From assembly GCF_002237655.1 (NCBI RefSeq), contig NZ_NOKT01000032.1, positions 39,558 through 103,557 of the forward strand: a DNA stretch of 64,000 bases, read 5' to 3'. Position 1 is the first letter of the stretch. Each line of letters begins with the position of its first letter. The notes beneath the pieces are model-generated. The model was given only the letters and a program-made list of their open reading frames with translations, was not told where the DNA came from and ran no database searches. Source of the DNA: Streptomyces sp. XY006. GTDB taxonomy: Bacteria > Actinomycetota > Actinomycetes > Streptomycetales > Streptomycetaceae. The translations under genes and the position numbers were made by a program. Of this stretch, positions 60,789-64,000 are shown one piece after another.

Positions 60789-61949
60789 TCAACTCCTCAG
60801 CAGCAGCGCGGAGGTCGGCACGCCCTCACCGGCCGTGACCAGGCAGGTCCTGGCGCCCGGCACCTGCGCGGTGCTGGTCCCGCGCAGCTGCTTGACCCCT
60901 TCGGTGATCAGGTTGAAGCCGTGCACGTACGCCTCGGACAGCCCGCCCCCGCCGGTGTTCAGCGGCAGCAGCCCGCCGGTCTCCAGCGCCCCGCCCTCGG
61001 TGAAGGCCCCGCCCTCGCCGCGCCCGCAGAAGCCGTAGCCCTCCAGGGAGAGCAGGACCAGGGGCGTGAAGGCGTCGTAGATCTGGGCGACGTCCACGTC
61101 CTCGGGGGTCAGGTCGGCGTGCTTCCACAGGTGCCGGGCGGCGCTCCAGGCGGGGCCGGTGAGGGGGTCGTCGTTCCAGTAGTTGACCATGCCGTGGTGC
61201 TGGGCGGGCAGCGACTGGGCGGCGGAGTGGACGTAGACGGGCTGGTGGCGGCAGTCGCGGGCGCGTTCGGCGGAGACCAGCACGCAGGCCAGCGCCCCGT
61301 CCGTCTCCAGGCAGTTGTCGAAGAGGCAGAGCGGCTCGCTGATCCACCGGGACGTCATGTACATCTCGCGGGTCAGGGGCCGGTCGTACATGATCGCGTC
61401 GGGGTTCTGGTTGGCGCGGTTGCGGCAGGCCAGGGCGACGTTGAAGAGGTGGTCGCGGGTGGCCCCGTAGGCGTGCAGGTAGCGGCGGGCGAGCATGGCG
61501 ATCTCGTCGACCGGCCGGAGCAGCCCGAACGGCCGGGTCCACTGGGCCGGAGTCGGCAGCTGCACGGAGGTGTCGGTCCAGGGCCGGGGCCCGCTGCCCC
61601 GCTTGCGCGACCGCCAGGCGACCCCGACGCTCGCCTGCCCGCCGGCGACGGCGGCGGCCAGGTGCGCGACGGTCGCGCACGAACCCCCGCCCCCGTAGCC
61701 GACCTTGCTGAAGAAGGTGAGGTCGCCGAAGCCGCAGGCCTTGGCCAGCTCGACCTCGTCCGTCTCCTCCATGGTGTAGGAGGCGAGCGCGTCGACCTCA
61801 CCGGGTGCGATCCCGGCGTCGTCCAGGGCCGCCAGTACGGCACGGCAGGCGAGGGTGCGTTCGTCCTCGGGCAGCCGCTTGGCGAAGGGCGTCTGGCCGA
61901 TGCCGACGAGTGCCGTGGCGTCCTTGAGGCCTCCTGGTCCTGCTGCCAT
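60789..61949 (-). CDS. Thiolase-fold lipid-transfer-like protein (Ltp2-type aldolase)
   Basis: 386 residues from ATG 61949. DATALVGIGQTPFAKRLPEDERTLAC opens the fold; FFSKVGYGGGSCATVAHLAAAV has Val/Gly instead of the nucleophilic Cys; ALLSLEGYGFCGRGEGGAF and GGGGLSEAYVHGFNLITEGVKQLRG are typical of Ltp proteins. Together with the DUF35 protein it should split a beta-hydroxyacyl-CoA. Two operator sites lie between it and the divergent acyl-CoA synthetase gene. Confidence 0.9.
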   Translation of the reverse strand: MAAGPGGLKDATALVGIGQTPFAKRLPEDERTLACRAVLAALDDAGIAPGEVDALASYTMEETDEVELAKACGFGDLTFFSKVGYGGGGSCATVAHLAAAVAGGQASVGVAWRSRKRGSGPRPWTDTSVQLPTPAQWTRPFGLLRPVDEIAMLARRYLHAYGATRDHLFNVALACRNRANQNPDAIMYDRPLTREMYMTSRWISEPLCLFDNCLETDGALACVLVSAERARDCRHQPVYVHSAAQSLPAQHHGMVNYWNDDPLTGPAWSAARHLWKHADLTPEDVDVAQIYDAFTPLVLLSLEGYGFCGRGEGGAFTEGGALETGGLLPLNTGGGGLSEAYVHGFNLITEGVKQLRGTSTAQVPGARTCLVTAGEGVPTSALLLRS

Positions 61950-61977
61950 GCTGCGCGCACCTCCGGCCCGAACCGTT

Positions 61978-61994
61978 GCTGACAGTCCGTCAGA
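61978..61994. promoter_or_regulatory. Operator site 10
   Basis: GCTGACAGTCCGTCAGA, with CTGACAG/CCGTCAG arms, 28 bases before the Ltp-like start codon. Confidence 0.65.
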
Positions 61995-62004
61995 TTACCG
62001 CTAA

Positions 62005-62021
62005 TCTGACGGTCAGTCAGC
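62005..62021. promoter_or_regulatory. Operator site 11
   Basis: TCTGACGGTCAGTCAGC, 23 bases before the acyl-CoA synthetase GTG and centred 27 bases from site 10. The two sites mirror each other, one per divergent promoter. Confidence 0.7.
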
Positions 62022-62044
62022 TCCGAGTTCGCGGGAGGCGCGCG

Positions 62045-63652
62045 GTGCGAGCGGATGTGGCGGGCGAGAGCGTTCCGGACCTGGTCAGGGCGGCGGCCGA
62101 GCGGTACGCGGACGTCGAGGCGGTCGTCGAGGGCCGAACGCGCGTGACCTACGCGGAACTCGGCGCCCGGGTGGACCGCGCGGCGGCGGCCTGCCTGGCC
62201 AACGGCGTGGCACCGGGCGACCGGGTCGGCATCTGGGCGCCCAACACCCTCGACTGGATCACCGCCGCCCTCGGCGCGGTCTCGGCCGGTGCGGTGCTCG
62301 TGCCGCTGAACACCCGCTTCAAGGGCGCCGAGGCGGCGGACGTCCTGCGCCGCAGCGGGGCACGGCTGCTGTTCGTCACGGGCACGTTCCTCGGCACCTC
62401 GTACGTGGCGTCGCTGCGCAGGGCCGCCGGTCAGGGCCCGGGCGACGGACCGCTGCCCGGACTCCCCGCCCTGCGGCGGGCGGTGGTGTTCTCGGCGGAC
62501 GCCCCGCCCGGCTTCCTCACGTGGAAGGACTTCCTGGCGAGCGGCGAGGTGGTGGGGGAGGGGGAGGTGCGGGACCGGGCGCGGGCGGTGCGGCCCTCCC
62601 GGCCGTCGGACCTGATCTTCACCTCGGGCACCACGGGCCGCCCCAAGGGCGCGGTCATCACCCACGCGCAGACGGTGCGGGCGTACCGCATCTGGAGCGA
62701 CCTGGCGGGCCTGGCCCGGGGCGACCGCTATCTGATCGTCAACCCCTTCTTCCACACCTTCGGTTACAAGGCCGGAGTGATCGCCTGCCTGATGCGGGGC
62801 GCCACGATGATCCCGCAGCCGGTGTTCAACGTGGACACCGTCCTCGCCAACCTCGCGGCGGAACGGGTCTCCGTCCTGCCCGGCCCGCCGACGCTCCTGC
62901 AGTCCCTGCTGGACCACCCGGCCCGGGACGCCCACGACCTGTCGGCTCTGCGGCTGGTCGTCACGGGAGCGGCGGTCGTCCCGCTGCGCCTGGTGGAGCG
63001 GCTGCGCGCCGAACTGCGCGTCGGCACGGTCCTGACGGCCTACGGCCTCTCCGAGGCCGGCGGGGTGGTCACGATGTGCCGGCGCGGCGACGACCCGGCC
63101 GTGATCGCGTCCACGTCGGGCCGGGCGATCCCCGGCACCGAGGTCCGGGTCGCCGACGCCGAGGGCCGGCCCCTGGCCCCCGGCACACCGGGTGAGGTCC
63201 TCGTCCGGGGCTTCAACGTCATGACCGGCTACCACGAGGACGAGCGGGCCACCGCCGAGGTGCTGTCCCCGGACGGCTGGCTGCGCACGGGCGACGTCGG
63301 CGTCCTGGACGGCGCGGGCAACCTGCGCATCACCGACCGCCTGAAGGACATGTTCATCGTCGGCGGCTTCAACGCCTACCCGGCGGAGATAGAGCAGCGT
63401 CTGGGCCTGCACCCGGACGTGGCGGACGTGGCGGTGATCGGTGTGCCCGACGCCCGGCTCGGGGAGGTCGGCAGGGCCTACGTCGTACGCCGCCCGGGCG
63501 CCCTGCTCACCGGCGACGACCTGATCGCCTGGGCCCGGCGGGAGATGGCGAACTACAAGGTCCCGCGGACGGTGGAGTTCGTCGCGCAGCTGCCGCGCAA
63601 CGCGAGCGGCAAGGTCGTGAAGGGCGCCCTGCGCGAGTGGGTCACCGGCTGA
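62045..63652 (+). CDS. AMP-forming acyl-CoA synthetase (FadD3-like)
   Basis: 535 residues from GTG 62045, 6 bases after GGGAGG; an earlier in-frame start would include the operator. FTSGTTGRPKGAVITHAQTV near 196, FFHTFGYKAG, TAYGLSEAGGVVTM near 335, GWLRTGDVGVLDGAGNLRITDR near 410, GGFNAYPAEIEQRL and the final Lys in PRNASGKVVK. The FFHTFGYKAG region and general layout recall FadD3/FadD17-type ligases for steroid-derived acids. Divergent from the Ltp-like operon. Confidence 0.93.
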   Translation: MRADVAGESVPDLVRAAAERYADVEAVVEGRTRVTYAELGARVDRAAAACLANGVAPGDRVGIWAPNTLDWITAALGAVSAGAVLVPLNTRFKGAEAADVLRRSGARLLFVTGTFLGTSYVASLRRAAGQGPGDGPLPGLPALRRAVVFSADAPPGFLTWKDFLASGEVVGEGEVRDRARAVRPSRPSDLIFTSGTTGRPKGAVITHAQTVRAYRIWSDLAGLARGDRYLIVNPFFHTFGYKAGVIACLMRGATMIPQPVFNVDTVLANLAAERVSVLPGPPTLLQSLLDHPARDAHDLSALRLVVTGAAVVPLRLVERLRAELRVGTVLTAYGLSEAGGVVTMCRRGDDPAVIASTSGRAIPGTEVRVADAEGRPLAPGTPGEVLVRGFNVMTGYHEDERATAEVLSPDGWLRTGDVGVLDGAGNLRITDRLKDMFIVGGFNAYPAEIEQRLGLHPDVADVAVIGVPDARLGEVGRAYVVRRPGALLTGDDLIAWARREMANYKVPRTVEFVAQLPRNASGKVVKGALREWVTG

Positions 63653-63820
63653 CCGGCAGGGCCGGGGTCCCGCTCACCGACAGCATCAGCGAGTGGAGCG
63701 TGGTGCCGGCGGCGATGACCACGCGGTTGCGCCGGGCGCCGCCGAAGCGGATGCCGGCGACCGGTCCGTACGGAACCGCTCGTCGAGGGTCTCGTGGGTC
63801 TGCGGTTGCTCACCGGGCAT
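63642..63820 (-). pseudogene. Remnant of an SMP-30/gluconolactonase-like gene with deleted middle
   Basis: An ATG at 63820 (GGAGGCGCCCCC upstream) starts MPGEQPQTHETLDERFR, like the N-terminus of SMP-30/gluconolactonase proteins. The frame then shifts; in the next frame YGPVAGIRFGGARRNRVVIA continues as the C-terminal FGG-x-RRN strand of the same family and stops at 63642. About 220 residues are missing between, so it cannot encode an active enzyme. It overlaps the end of the acyl-CoA synthetase gene. The last 180 bases of the window show no gene. Confidence 0.6.
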
Positions 63821-64000
63821 GGGGGCGCCTCCGCGCGCGTGAACAGGCGGCGCGCGCCGCCGGGCCGGGCCCCCGCAGCCCGGGTGTCCACGCCGGCGCC
63901 GCGGCTGCGGCCGTCATCGCGGGCCTACGGCCACGCATCGGCCGCGACGGCTCCCCCTCCGCGCCGCCGCGGCCGAACCCCGTCGGCGCGCCGCCGGGCC

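Noticed and set aside
61373..63412. 679-codon minus-strand frame
   Set aside because: It runs antisense to the acyl-CoA synthetase, whose motifs are complete; the frame is Arg/Gly/Gln-rich without domains, a GC shadow.

Overview
The window is chromosomal DNA of a Streptomyces or very close relative. GC is very high, GTG starts with GTGA/TGATG gene overlaps are common, and several products match Streptomyces landmarks: the iron repressor DmdR1 (with the DtxR metal ligands at C102, E105, H106), the Ser/Thr kinase AfsK (with T168 in its activation loop), an SCO4402-family protein, and three genes carrying the rare TTA codon. From the N-terminally cut gene at base 3 to about 23.6 kb the order looks like conserved core chromosome; from about 23.6 kb to the right end it is accessory, apart from the afsK neighbourhood.

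Core part, 0-23.6 kb: the end of an acyl-CoA ligase / enoyl-CoA hydratase / TetR operon; a zinc-ribbon hypothetical; pdxH; a citrate synthase; a HIT-like protein preceded by a 12-codon leader peptide and a three-way-junction RNA fold; a PAS/PAS/GAF sensor ending in 18-bp tandem repeats; a SIS protein; dmdR1; a TTA-containing alpha/beta hydrolase whose nucleophile Ser is Ala; an ABC-2 type exporter; a primase/polymerase-like protein; an HTH/TPR regulator; a membrane protein with repeated TQYLPPV-type motifs; a lipoprotein amino-acid-type binding protein; an SCO4402-family protein; purU; an ECF sigma/anti-sigma pair; a STAS antagonist; and a four-EF-hand calcium protein.

Accessory part, 23.6-63.7 kb: a dispersed catabolic gene set. 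It has two AMP ligases, an NDP-forming acyl-CoA synthetase, four acyl-CoA dehydrogenases that look like two heteromeric pairs, two crotonases, two Ltp2-like thiolase-fold aldolases with two DUF35 (Zn-ribbon/OB-fold) partners, an SDR, a zinc alcohol dehydrogenase, an amidohydrolase, a cyclase-family hydrolase, a flavin reductase, a flavin monooxygenase, a DoxX protein and an F420-type nitroreductase. At least seven of its promoter regions carry copies of one palindrome, consensus TCTGACGG-N-CCGTCAGA (eleven sites read by eye). That points to one regulon under a single TetR-like repressor; the TetR gene at 55367-56014, next to afsK, is the obvious candidate. The substrate is unknown; the enzyme kinds resemble side-chain or ring degradation of sterol- or terpenoid-like acids in actinobacteria.

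An unrelated island (about 36.6-41.6 kb) interrupts this set. It encodes a graspetide (omega-ester peptide) system: precursor, ATP-grasp maturase and PIMT-like methyltransferase with GTGA-coupled starts, plus a DUF6415-like protein, an XRE/TPR regulator and a HAD phosphatase. TTA codons in the maturase and the regulator suggest bldA (developmental) control. Short tandem repeats, in genes and between them, are unusually frequent across the window. The right edge holds the remnant of an SMP-30/gluconolactonase-like gene with its middle deleted.
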